64,000 nt of DNA from Membranipora membranacea (lineage: Eukaryota; Bryozoa; Gymnolaemata; Cheilostomatida; Membraniporidae). Positions 11,551-22,715 of the stretch are shown here, piece after piece (positions within the stretch are counted from its first letter, which is position 1; each line of letters opens with the position of its first letter). The DNA lies in the NCBI GenBank assembly GCA_914767715.1, contig OU612067.1, forward strand, positions 9,920,001-9,984,000, read 5' to 3'. The notes beneath the pieces were generated by a model, which saw nothing but the letters and a program-made list of their open reading frames with translations, made no database searches and was not told the DNA's origin. The position numbers and the translations under genes are program-made.

Positions 11551-12431
11551 AATAAAATTTTTTGATTAATATAACCGTGAACCATAATAATTCAATTGCG
11601 GCTGCCAATGAACAACATGAATGGTGGCTAATTTTACTTCTCCCCGAAGGATTTTTATGCTTTGACCTGCCTGCAAATATTAAACAAAGTCAATATCTGA
11701 AATCCTCATTTAACCAAGATATTAAAGTTTCTCTAAGAATTGATACGTTCTTCCTAGAAGGCAGGTAATAACATTTTTCCATGAAGTTTTGTGCATATTT
11801 TGTATCCTTTTTTTGTTGGGTTTTCATCAGTTATAAAACAGCTTCAGATACATTGCCAGCACAACTTGTGCTTTAGGATCATTTTTATGTCCAGAGCCTA
11901 AAATACGTTTACAAACTGAATAAGAAGAGGTGGAACCAGAAAGACAGATAAAAGACTGGAGGGGGGGTACTAGGTAGGTTTATCAAAGCAGTACTTGCCA
12001 CATAAATATTATGTACCAAAAAGAAATCATGGCAGGAAATATATGTCACAAGTAGGCAGTCAGAATTCTTGGGATTACATCTTAATGGATGTTATTTGTC
12101 ATCAACCAAAGTGATTCACTGTCTATTAATTTTTTATCACAAGAAACCTCAAAAAACATCATCAAAAGAGAAGCTCATCAAATATCTCAGGATATTGGCT
12201 AGGAAAACAAGGATATTAGCTGGAAAAAACAAGGATACAACTGACAAACAAAAGTCTCAATTTCGACTGATAATACCCCTATTAACTGAAACGTCCTTGT
12301 AGTGAAAGAATATGTCTTTACTCCTCATATCATTAGTTGGAATAAGTTCAAGATGCATGTGCTATGTCCTACTGCATTACCTACAAAAACATAATGATGT
12401 CTTTGGTTCTCGATCAAATCCACGCAAGAAA
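11551..12431 (+). repeat. Diverged direct repeat, copy b
   Basis: Partner of 9211-10120, in the same orientation about 2.3 kb downstream. Between them sit unique sequence and the RLE fragment. A G-run (about 11961-11967) and AAGAAGAGG insertion are private to this copy. Confidence 0.75.
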
Positions 12432-13705
12432 GCCAAATCTTCATGAGGGGATACAACATACAGTAGTGTGCATACCATTGCATGAGACACTGGTATTTAA
12501 CTAGAAACCATGAGACCAGCGCCGTTTCGATGCCTTCTCTAGTTCAATCTCCTCATGGCAGGCCCAAGCAGCATGAAGCCACCCTGAGTGTTGTTGGGCA
12601 TCTTAATCTATCACTTCCAGCCCTCAGTGCATTTTGTCAGTTTTGGTATTTTGACATAATCGGTATGTTTACGCTGTTGCACAACCAGGAAGGCTGGCAA
12701 CTCTTCATCGCTTAATTGCACCAATGTGCGCCTCATCACTCTCATGCTTGTACTCTAAGCAAAACCAGTGCAGGGAGGTTCGCCTTCCGTAAACTGATTG
12801 TCCCAAAGTTGCTATCGTCAATGCATACGCCCTTCTTGCCATATTCCACTACTCAAATTCACCATATCACGCATCGCTCAACACATACACATGTCAGGGA
12901 GCTGAATTGTTTGCGCTATAGCCAGTGGATTGACTGTGATCTCCACTCTCGCTCTGCGTGCCTTTTATGGGAGGGCCAAGCTTGCAATGTTTGCAATACT
13001 TTAGATCTATCTCAGACTCACTTTAACCCTGCAGAAATTAAAATATTTTACCAGTATTGAAGGCATGATTCCCTTTCAGCGTTCTACCACCCTCTCCCCC
13101 TGAGTAGTTTACTTATCATCACTTAATCCCCTCAATCTTACCCTTACAAGGATTATAACGAAATGAATTAAATGCTGACCACAAAACATAGTGAGGGTGT
13201 TGAACCCAAGCTGTCAAGCGATAGGATAACTTAGCTTATGTCTTCACGGCAGTGCCCTTGCATATTAGCTTACGCCTTTTGTACTATGCTTTGTGTGGCT
13301 TTTTTTAGCTAACTGCCTGACAGCACAACTTATGATTTATTGATCATTTGTGAATATGCTGTTCATAGTTTGAGAGTTGCTCAACAAATCTTGAGTACCA
13401 ATGACCAGTAATTAAAAATCTATCACATACAACCAAACCAAGTTGTATAGCTGCTAGTATGCGACGGATGACTATACATGTGTGAAGGTCAACAAGTAAA
13501 TTTTCAGCAGAAGCTGAAGTGAGCTATCATTATCTACAGATGTTTTCAGGCGAAGGGCAGAAGATGAACAAAGCAGGACCCTGATGATTGGTTGACCCAG
13601 TTTGTCTTAGCGACTATCAATGATTATAGTACATCATTATCTATACCACAAGCTCATTGAGCTCAGAGAACATCTTGTCTACTTGATAAAACCCTACCTC
13701 ACTGT
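12432..13705. other. No gene recognised
   Basis: Slightly richer in GC at 12480-12980. The adjacent open frames there (77 and 114 codons) are not supported by any domain, signal peptide or duplicated copy. Confidence 0.45.
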
Positions 13706-14249
13706 TTGAAGATAGTCCACATCTCAATATTGGTTCTACCTATTGTCGCTGCAACTTTATTTGTCATACCAGGTATTTATTCACTATCAAAGAGTCATGA
13801 ATTAGTTTGAGTAGGGTTCAAACACATGCATCGAGTGTTTATAATATTGAATTTGAAGTCATGACAGATTCTAATGCGTTATCGTTCAACAGTTTGACAG
13901 CGAATATGTTTACAGCTTCATCTATCACATTCCAGATACCTCAATTTCGTGTGCAACAGTTTTTAAGTGAAATAAAGAGGTTCAACAACCCCATTCCCTT
14001 TCCACAAATGACTGACTATACAAGTTGGATAATGATGGGTGACAATCAATTATCTGTGTTGCAGGTGTATTTGGAACATGCCCCGATGGCTGGAAACCTT
14101 ATGCTTGCAGCAACAACTGTGTTAAAAAGTTTTTCTATTCAATGACATGGTCCGAGGCCAGGGCATCTTGCAGGAGTCACGGTGCAGAGTTGGTGACAAT
14201 AACTAATTGGGAGAAGAATAACTTCATTAAAGGATTATTAGGAAATTAA
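13706..14249 (+). pseudogene. Secreted C-type lectin, broken
   Basis: Exon 1 (13706-13772) reads LKIVHISILVLPIVAATLFV.., a good signal peptide, but the first codon is TTG where an ATG would be expected; no in-frame ATG is close upstream. It ends CCAG|GTATTT (phase 1). Exon 2 begins after TGTGTTGCAG at 14065 and reads GVFGTCPDGWKPYACSNNC then FFYSMTWSEARASC and HGAELVTI, the textbook first half of a C-type lectin domain with Cys pairs and the WSEA helix. The frame stops at TAA 14247-14249 with no donor before it. No second half is found on the plus strand downstream to 15 kb. Lost start plus missing half make a pseudogene likely; a non-ATG start or exons lost to insertion are alternatives. Confidence 0.78.
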
Positions 14250-15048
14250 TTTGTCGAGTTTTTGAGTTATTTCATCAGTATGGATCTTATTTGGGGGGCT
14301 AGTGTTGGATATTATCGCAAGATTTGGTACTAACCATAAAACATTGTATGGACCATTTTTAGGTAAATCTGAAATAAGCAAGGCTTTGTCAGCAGGAAGA
14401 AATCATTGCTCCAGTGTAATCTTATTTAAACAGAGCAAACAAGCGCAGCGGTATGAAATGAAAATCACTCGCTTGAAAAGCTGTGGACAGGGAATGGGTC
14501 ATAGTCATTGATTGTAATGTACAGTCAGTATTTATAATCTTTGGTACAGTGGTTCTTCTAATCTCTTCTTCAACATGGGCTCATAACAGAAATGAAGGTT
14601 GTTTTGATTAGCGGTCTCAACTCATTAAATTTGAACTTTTATGTCATCGACAGACTTGTGAGTGACTTTGTCATGTATTTGCAAAAGTTGTTATCTAACC
14701 ACAATAGTCACTAATATTACTGTATTTCCCCCATAATAGGCTCATTACAAATCGCCTGGACAAGTTGGGCTGTGCATGAGTAGGCAACTCAATAGTGTAA
14801 ACTTATAACCCCAAAACCTACCAGACCAAGTAACCCTGAAGACTTATTTTTCATCCAAATGCATGTGTGATAGCTGTCTTAAACACATTTCAAGCTCAAA
14901 AATGATACCAAGAACCCTGTTCCTTTACAAACACTTTAAGTAGTGTTGTAAGCCGTTCATAATAATCACAGAAAAAGTAATAATAGCTAACTAATAGCTA
15001 TGTTTTATAATAATATAGTCTCAATTTTCTATGACATCATATGAAATC
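14250..15048. other. No gene seen
   Basis: AT-rich; the small plus frame at 14302-14511 carries no domain and does not continue the lectin fold. Confidence 0.5.
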
Positions 15049-15125
15049 CATAGCCTAGTGGTTAAGATCGTGGACTGTGGGTCATGAGGTCTGACGTTCA
15101 AGTCCAGGTGCAGACAGAATTTTGT
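15049..15125 (+). repeat. tRNA-like SINE head at duplication edge
   Basis: CCATAGCCTAGTGGTTAAGAT (box A) and CTGACGTTCAAGTCCAGG (box B) are spaced as in a tRNA. The last part is identical to positions 1-20, so a copy should also lie left of the window. Confidence 0.65.
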
Positions 15126-15376
15126 CCAGCTACAACCATTTATAAGTATCAGACCCGACATGTATCAAGAGTTGTCTGTCTCGACGGGTCGAGATACCGT
15201 CCCGAGGAAACAAGTCCCGCAGGACCGAGAATTGTCCCGTCCCGTTGCCATCACTAGTCTTTAGCAGTTTGAAACTTGCAAGGTGTTTTGATTCTATAAT
15301 CAGTTTTCTCAAAACACACCTGGGGAAAGTTATACTTGTACATAAGGCAGCAGAGAATTTAGCTTATTGTACGTAC

Positions 15377-15779
15377 GGTTGACCAAAACCGCCATATTTT
15401 CCAAACATAGTACCCCCGGTACATGTAAATATGGCAGTTTTAGTCTGACCAAAACTGCCACCTCTATATTGGCTGAGTAAAGTGCTAAATGAAATGGCAT
15501 GTACGGTCACATTATCCACATTTCACACTATATTGAGTTGTTGGTTTTGGTCTACCCAAAACCGCCAACTAAACACCTTCAGTTCAAACGAGTGAGCACA
15601 TTTCCTATCACAAATTGTCTGGATGACCTAAAGTGAGACAAATATGATGTGCAGTCACAGTGACGATACAGACGATACACACCATTTTATTCAGCATTTC
15701 ACTTTTGGTCAGACTTGAGCTGCCATATTTACAGGAACTGGTGCTATTATGTGGGGAAAATTGGCGGTTTTGGTCAACC
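15377..15779. mobile_element. Inverted-repeat element, right copy
   Basis: Same element as 276-683, with ends GGTTGACCAAAACCGCC and its complement, carried along by the block duplication. Confidence 0.75.
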
Positions 15780-16564
15780 ATAGTTATACGCCAACAAGAC
15801 CAAGGAGGGTAGAACACAATCACTCAAATAATTATGATGAAGAGCCAAAGCACCTGTCCTGTAGTCATTTGTGTACACAAGGTACAAAAAGTGAAAACCT
15901 GTATCAGTTTTTTTGTAATGCAAAACTCACCTGGTCTACTGAGCGCTTTGCAATCATCAGATTATCCTACAAATACATCACCAAATCATGCTTTATTTGA
16001 ATATTACATTTTAATTCATATTCATATATGGTTGCAACCAACAAAGCAGCTAAAGGTAGAGATAGAATTTTGGTTACCAAGCCTCTCAAATCAAGAAATT
16101 GAGTTGTCTGTGATGCAAAATATCTGTTGAAAGAACGCACAACCCACATTCTCAAGTTCATAAAGCCTTTTAGAATTGACATTAATGTCGTTGAATAATG
16201 ACCAATAGGGTATGACTTAACTACTATTTTCAGCAATTGATCTTTTTTCAAATAAAAAACAATAAAAATATTAAAAAAAAAACATCACATTATCTTGCAG
16301 TATCCAAAATCTTTGGCTTGTTCTACATTTGACATTTCTTTAATGACTTTTGTCAATATGCAGAATTTTGGCATCGTCTCGGCTAACAGACGTAATCATT
16401 GATATGAATTTATGGATCAGCGGTTATATAAATAGCATGGCTATTTGTGGAGATATGCCATCAGTATAAGAATTTGTGTCAGCCTTTACATTATGCATTG
16501 AATGACGTCCCAGTAACAACCTTTAAAACTCAGGCAAGCAGCTTTTCAAAAGTTTACAAGGGTC

Positions 16565-16970
16565 CAGTGGCGTATATTAGCAATCACGGACCTCATAATA
16601 ATGTGGATGGCTGAATAGCTCAGTGTGTAGTGTGTCTGCCTAGCTATTACTGTTTATTAAGAATGTTGTGGGTTCGAATCCCAACAAGGTCAGACTTTTT
16701 TTCAAATGGGTGCTTTATAACTGGAGCATTATTACCGTAATCTTCTACTGCTATTGAGTTGTTTTCTGAAAGTACCCAACAGCTCGGTGAGCTATTGAAA
16801 TACCTCTCTGCTTGCACTATTTTGCTACCGATATGCAAAAACTTCCGTGCTTCAGAGCCCCTCCCACACTCTCCCCGCCACGCCTACGGCGTGTGGATCG
16901 GTCTGCGCCCGATCATTATGCTCATCTTTAAAAAGTCAGTGAGTGAAATTTTTTAGAATATACGCCCCTG
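16565..16970. mobile_element. hAT-type MITE carrying a tRNA-like insert
   Basis: The element begins CAGTGGCGTATATT and ends AATATACGCCCCTG, a 14-bp terminal inverted repeat with one mismatch. It is flanked by an exact 8-bp duplication caagggtc (16557-16564 and 16971-16978). The left copy of the block has the single unoccupied site at 1471-1478. Eight-base duplications and CAGNGGCG ends are diagnostic of hAT elements. There is no transposase, so it was mobilised in trans. Confidence 0.95.
16606..16699 (+). repeat. tRNA-derived pol III unit inside the hAT MITE
   Basis: GAATAGCTCAGTGTGTAGTG (box A) is followed about 45 bp later by TGTGGGTTCGAATCCCAACA (box B and T arm), then AAGGTCAGAC and a run of seven T, a pol III terminator. 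The acceptor stem pairs only partly, so a working tRNA is unlikely. It looks like a SINE or tRNA pseudogene captured by the MITE. Confidence 0.7.
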
Positions 16971-17417
16971 CAAGGGTCAGATATATTAGATTCTATTATA
17001 AACTTTTGGATCAATCAAAGGATGAAAAATGCGGTCCAGCAGCCATACACAAATCATCATACGCTTGTTCAGGGTCAGATATGTTCCCCTGATCCAAAAA
17101 ATATATATCATACACACAAACAAATACATCTTAACATCATCTTTGCAGCAGATTGAGTAATCCTCTCATGGGTACAGTTACTAGGACTCATAGTACTCAT
17201 GACACACTTTATAGCAATGCCTATGAGTCTGGTTTAAGTACTTACTAGATTACTACTGTTGGAGACATGCAAGATTTTGACAGTGACCACTGCAAAATTG
17301 CTCTGGTCTGCGAATTGTGAGTAATCTTTAAATAATGTTCTCAATTTTTGGCTCAAGATATTACAGATTTGCAGGGCGAGATACCCCGATGTTGTTCAGA
17401 TTTCACCCTATCCTTAC

Positions 17418-18458
17418 CTTAGATTCCGTAGCTAAGTTTTCTGATCTCTGTAAATCTACTCTGCCTGTTGACAACAACCAGAGATTGACACCAAGGAGAG
17501 CTATCAGTAAGCATCCGAGAATCAGCGCCACATAAAATGCGATTGGCCGTTTCTCGCTCTGCTTGTGTTTCACCTGAGAATGAGTGAAAGTACATTGTAG
17601 GTAAATGTTAAGGACAAATGTGAAGTCAAATAGATCTAGTTTGAATTTTATGTACTCACATAGTAAAGACCCAGAGTAGCTTACGTCCAGTAGTTGATCA
17701 ATTTAGTGAGCAAATTTAATAGCATTTTTTCCTCTTGATCACCTTATTCCCACACTGATTTCGAGATTACACTATTAGCATGTGTATCTCAGATCGATAG
17801 AGCTTCTGTCGCAAATATTGAGCACCTACATTTGGCTAAAAAAGAGGACAACTTTAATTTTATCAAACAGACATGATCGAAACAGATTTTCCTAGCTCTG
17901 CATCATTAGTTCTCTCTTCTGAGCTTAGGCTAGCAATACACAGTTTCGATGTCACTTTTCTTGTCAAAAACATGTGTTAAATGCTCTTCTAAAACTGTTA
18001 GAAGGTGATATCAGATTTTCTGAATACAAATTAGAATATTTTAACAAAGAATGAGAAAATGATAAGTGTATATCCAAAAGTTAGGGTAATCATCCATACG
18101 TCTCCTAAATACTGAATTTCAGCTGCACTCAAGCTAAGTGAATTAATTCACTCTCTATCGATATACATGCAATAGTATATCACGTGATCAGTGTGCCTTA
18201 TTCCATGTATGTATCTTATGACTTTGAGGTAACAGACCTCTGAGTGTTGAACAAGTTATAGTATTCATGTGTTGCAGAATTGAATGACAAAAAGGCTAGA
18301 CCAAGTTTGGTCCTATTTGCCTGCCTGTGGAATCGTACCCTTTATTGTATTTTATTATACACATTTAGATTCGGATCACACTTTTGATCTACATAAGAAT
18401 AAATGAGTTTTTGATTACATTAACTTACCTTTTCAGTTCCAGTCTCAGTACAATCCAT
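17418..18458 (-). CDS. Type II membrane protein, first two exons (right copy)
   Basis: Exon 1 is 18429-18458 (MDCTETGTEK, donor GTAAGT). Exon 2 is 17418-17573, 156 nt, phase 0, donor GTAAGG. Compared with the left copy there are two substitutions in exon 1 (Y to C, S to T) and one Ile to Arg plus a silent change in exon 2, so the frame has been kept. The intron between them has been lengthened by the 445-bp transposon. Following the minus strand leftwards from 17418, no lectin exon is recognised before 2690, so this copy may be a headpiece without its ligand domain. Exons beyond my recognition remain possible. Confidence 0.7.
17751..18195. mobile_element. Non-autonomous DNA transposon with 9-bp target duplication
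   Basis: Ends CACACTGATT and GATCAGTGTG form a 9-10 bp inverted repeat. It is flanked by ccttattcc at 17742-17750 and 18196-18204; the left block has one ccttattcc at 2237-2245. A 9-bp duplication points to a Mutator-like element, though some Merlin elements also give 8-9. It has no coding capacity. Confidence 0.9.
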
Positions 18459-18638
18459 TTTTTGGCTTAGAGAATTGAGGTGCTGAGGATAGTCTGTATA
18501 TGGTAGTGAAGTCTAGAGATCGAGTAAAACCCTAGCAACACTGGTTGTAAGTTTCTTTAAACTGTTGTTCATTCAACCCTAGCGACCTAAGTCTTGAATA
18601 TCAACTGTTCATTCTTGCTTTGAACTTTAAGCTCAATA

Positions 18639-20210
18639 ACAGACCCAAACTAATCATCATTTTCAGCGTAACCACATCAAAGATAATAAATATTTTGACC
18701 ACATGGTTGATAAAATATCCAATGATTACAAAACATAAAACGACCACAAAAATTTGTCTTGCCAAAAACAGTTCATCAACGTCTCAAATATTTGTCTCGC
18801 AATCAAGCGATGGCAGCACTAAAATTGCAATCAAAATCAAATAATAATTAATGATAATTGAATAATAAAAAAATAAAGCAATTCCATCCATACTTTGAAA
18901 ATAGGCATCGCACTTGCGGTTGCTTATGGCCATGGAAAACCCATGCATATAAGCTAACATGTATTTATTCTATCAAAACGAAAGCCTAAATCAAAAAGTA
19001 AAATGATTTTCAGCAATTTACACTTTCATGCTTAATTTATTGCTAGATGTGTGGTTGCGTCCCGGCCCACTGTATATTCTTAGCTACTTAGATCACTTTG
19101 ATACAACTGTTGGCTGACCACTGCAATACAGAGAATCAGGTTGTCAGGTAGAGTCTGTTATAATATTGTAAAATTGGGGCCTTTTTGAGCACAACGTTGC
19201 CGAGACCAAGCCCGAGCCCGAGCGTGAAATCACCCCTTTGTGCTGATCAACATCAAAATTATTTGAAGCCCTCAGCTCATATCCATGTGATTGTCAACTC
19301 CTTCATTCCTTCCCTATCGGTTGAAATGCTCGCCTTCTGAGTCAAACCAGCTGAGCAAACCATTATGTTGCATTGACTAGTATACCTCCTCGTGGGTAAT
19401 TTTCCATAATACAAGTGCACACGGCATCAGAAGGTTACTCACAGAAACAAAAGAGTGTTCTCACTTCAGGTCCAATCAAGAAAACATTAATTGATGTTTG
19501 TTCCAACCCTAATCATGTTCTGATATCTCATCCCCTTGAGCACATCTCTCTAATAGACAGCTAGAAGAGATGAGACATTTCAATTAGTCAATTCCGCACT
19601 GCAATACAACATTATGTGTATCTATAAATATGAACGGTCAGTGACAGGAGTTATCTTCCTATTTTCAATTGAAAGACAACTCTTAAAGACACTGACTTGC
19701 GTTTAATGAAATTAATAGCCTTGCAGTAAAATTGTGTCACCGCAAGTCATGTGATGTGAAGAACATCAAAAGAACTATCCAATTGATCAATTGAAAAGTG
19801 TTTTTTATCCGTATAGAATTCAACCATATGTCAATGGAACCTTACATCGTGCATGAATAGTGAGATATTAATGGTAATAATCTAAAGCTCAAAATTAATA
19901 AACCATGACCCAAGACATGTCAACAGAACTATAAGCATGAGGTACCTGTTCTTAGCATGTGTATATTGTCTTGTTTATGAGAAGGGGATTATCGAGGTAA
20001 CTTGAACCAAGGGATTTAGGTAGACCAATAGAACTCAAGCCTTCTATAGGACAAATTTTAATTCTAGCATATCTGTGGAAATCATGTTACATGTTGGCCT
20101 AGCTGAGCTCTTTAGGAATGACAAAAATTTGTACGTATGAATCAATGACTTAACTAGTTTGCTTTTGTGCTATGCCTCTGTCAGATTGCTGGTAGTAGCA
20201 TTCCGTTATC
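18639..20210. other. No gene recognised
   Basis: AT-rich, without domain-bearing frames. The open frame at 18620-18844 is low-complexity and straddles the duplication edge. A CCGAGCCCGAGC motif near 19205 is isolated. Confidence 0.5.
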
Positions 20211-20215
20211 AACCA

Positions 20216-20236
20216 CCCCCCCCCCCCCCCCCCCCC
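20216..20236. repeat. Poly-C tract
   Basis: Twenty-one uninterrupted C residues (poly-G on the minus strand), prone to slippage and able to form a G-quadruplex on the other strand. Length may be unreliable in assembly. Confidence 0.95.
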
Positions 20237-20539
20237 TTATTTTAGATGTGCTTGGTAATAGAATGCAACTACCACAACCTTCGCAGAATTTTAGCAACTA
20301 ATTATTCTAAAACCAGTTTTCAATAATCAGCGAGAAACCATTCATCCCCACAGCAGGTCATATGACTAGAATTTTCTTGTGACCTCCCACCACACGGAGA
20401 ACAAATACGTTATTCAATAGACAGAACTGAATACTTATATAGTCATGGTTTAAATTTATGTCAGTTGAAGAGCTAGTTTTACACGGATAAGCAGTCATGT
20501 ACTGCGTTAAGTTCGGTCAAATCAACATACACTCACCCA

Positions 20540-20690
20540 GTTCAAAACCATTCCGTTCCGACCATTCCGTTCCGACCATTCTATTGCAACCATTCCGTTC
20601 CAACCATTCCGTTCCAAACATTCCGTTCCAACCATTTCGTTCCAACCATTCCGTTCCAACCATTCCGTTCCAACCATTCCGTCCCAGTAT
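20540..20690. repeat. 14-bp minisatellite
   Basis: About ten copies of a unit GTTCCAACCATTCC with a few variants (gaccattcc, aaacattcc, catttcg). Open frames on both strands here are by-products of the repeat. Confidence 0.92.
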
Positions 20691-20742
20691 CCCAGAGATG
20701 GCTAGCTCCCTGCCTCTCTTCAAATGCTTAGCGTTTTATTAG

Positions 20743-21277
20743 CCACCACAGGCACTGTGAATGTCATACAATACATTCTTGCAGTCTCTATCTGATCTAT
20801 CTAGTTACTACAGTCTACATTGGTCTTATAGTGGGTTTGGAGACCAATTTTCATGATTGTCTTGGAATTTTGCCATTAGATCGTATCCCCCACATGATTA
20901 TTGTGCTATTATTTGTGATGATTAACACATACCATAAGATCTAACATTATTCCATGATGAGACCGATGAGGTATGAGTATGCCATTTTGCAAATCATTCC
21001 CATTCATTTGTTAGTAATTTTGGGTTTTATTTGATCCTTGTCTTTGATGCTAATTTGATTCGATTTGATGATTTTCACCTGATGGTTTCCAACTTCAAAC
21101 TCACTTCTCCATTTTACTGAAATTACTTCTCTCACAGGAGGTTAGATGTAACAAAGTATCCAGTTCGGTAGGTGTTTCTCTAAACTAGCCAAAGTTTACC
21201 AATTGATTTGTGAAAACACAATCTACTCTTTTCGTTAATAAATACAGTAATCAGGCAAATAAAGTCATCTTTAAAAA
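20743..21277. other. Spacer 3' of lectin gene A
   Basis: No gene. An AATAAA on the minus strand (tttatt at 21278-21283) lies about 60 bp past the stop codon of the next gene and is its likely polyadenylation signal. Confidence 0.55.
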
Positions 21278-22307
21278 TTTATTATTACGATCACCACTGA
21301 CATAACGATAAGGCTATACATGGATTATTTTCAAATAATTCAGTCTGCCTTTTGCTCACAAAGGAAATATGCTTTGCTGTTACAAGTCCAATCATTCCAG
21401 TAGTAATGGCGGGATTTTGAAGTTACCACACAGAGCTCTGATTTCGGATGGTCAGGCTGTCCATGTGCCCAGTAACCATAGGACATGACACCTGTGTTGA
21501 TACCATACCATCTGAAGTCAGGGTTGTCTGAAAGCTTCATAGCTCCAATCCAAGCATCTCTATTCCAACCTGTGTGAAATCAATGATTTAACAATCAAGT
21601 TTATTTTGAAGTGCATATTGTTTATCAACATTAAATTTTATCATATCGGTGACGTTAAGCCTGGGTTCCAACGCTATCCTAACACAGTATGGGCATGATT
21701 AATCAAAGCAAATCGCAGGTCGTGCGCCCTTACTGCAAAATAAGACTCAAAGTCAACATTTGTGTGCAGGCGCTGTCATTCGCTTGGTGTATACCCAGCT
21801 CATGAACCAATAATGATCGCTGATGATTGATTTTAATTTGGATTTAAACATTAGCAGCTAAATTTGCGTGTTCAAGGATATTTTCAGCACTAGCAAGGAA
21901 ATGGATGAAATTAAAAACACCAACTTTATGGAGGAAGAACAGTCTGGCTCTGCAAAACACTGGGCCCAAAATATAGAAAAATAAACATAAGTGATGATGC
22001 ATCGGCAGAATGCAAGAAATTTGACACAGCTCTAGATAGTGTGGTGCAGACAAGATTCACAAAGATAGAGCTAGCAGCAAAGCCAAATCACTCCTAGGGA
22101 GTTGTATTGGCAGTTAAATTTGCATGATCAAAGAACTGATGTTAGCATGTTTCGTGAAAATGTTATATCAAATTTGGTGTATACCAGAACCATGGAGTTA
22201 TGAGTAACTCTTTGACCAGAACCAAAGAAATGCAGGTCTACGCTATGCTGCACTGTACTCTGTTATGCTAAGATTGGTAAGATGGTGGTTGGAAACAGTC
22301 TCAAAAC

Positions 22308-22391
22308 CATGGGGATTTGAATACAAGACCTTCAACATTTGCATGCTGAAGGAACAGCGCTCGAACCAACTGAGCCACCTCATACTCTTAA
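22308..22391 (-). repeat. tRNA-derived SINE head, family 1 (in gene A intron 3)
   Basis: On the minus strand: AGAGTATGAGGTGGCTCAG, TTGGTTCGAGCGC, TTCAGCATGCAAATGTTGAA and TATTCAAATCCCC, matching 3308. Confidence 0.78.
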
Positions 22392-22418
22392 GTCTAAGTG
22401 TTTTTTCGTCATTGTGAA

Positions 22419-22535
22419 GAGGGTTACCCCTCTTGAGTACAGGTACAGGGACCCATGGTACTCAAGCCACACCCTACACCCTCGCCCGCCGGAATTCCGG
22501 CTACTCTTATTATCGAAGAGGCAGAGGGGATCTTT
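22419..22535 (+). repeat. Dispersed repeat shared with 26512-26642
   Basis: GACCCATGGTACTCAAGC, CACCCTACACCCTC and CTACTCTTATTATCGAAG have inverted counterparts at 26512-26642 in the paralogous gene. The two copies lie in different introns and opposite orientation, so they are mobile repeats rather than part of the gene duplication. Confidence 0.68.
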
Positions 22536-22640
22536 TTACTGCATGTTGGGTGTGCAAACAAACAGTGGACCCGATATATTTAGTCCCGTTCCGGAAGGAC
22601 CTGGCTAGGATGAATGGCGCGCCAGTACCAAATCAGAAAT

Positions 22641-22715
22641 GACTGTCGGCGCCGGGAATTGAACATGGACCTCACAGATCACAAGTCCACACCCTTAACC
22701 AACAGACCACTCCTG
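22641..22715 (-). repeat. tRNA-like SINE head, different family
   Basis: Minus strand GTGGTCTGTTGGTTAAGGGT (box A) and CATGTTCAATTCCCGGCG (box B) are spaced as in a tRNA. Next to it lies a GGGACT/GGACCG hexamer run at 22745-22800. Confidence 0.65.

Larger units (their letters stand above)
15102..18638. repeat. Segmental duplication, right copy
   Basis: Colinear with 1-2690. It differs by a 406-bp hAT insertion (16565-16970), a 445-bp transposon (17751-18195), a 9-nt deletion near 16046 and scattered substitutions. The left limit is at or beyond 15102; the window edge hides it. The right limit is 18638. Retained exons 1 and 2 keep their open frames and splice sites. Confidence 0.93.

Noticed and set aside
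12482-13060. Two adjacent plus-strand frames of 77 and 114 codons
   Set aside because: Composition is not protein-like and nothing is conserved; possibly an unrecognised repeat.
16606-16690. Functional tRNA gene
   Set aside because: The acceptor stem pairs only partly, the anticodon arm is irregular, and it lies inside a transposon.
20497-20742. Open frames on both strands over the CATTCC repeat
   Set aside because: Produced by the 14-bp minisatellite, whose three-unit period keeps frames open.
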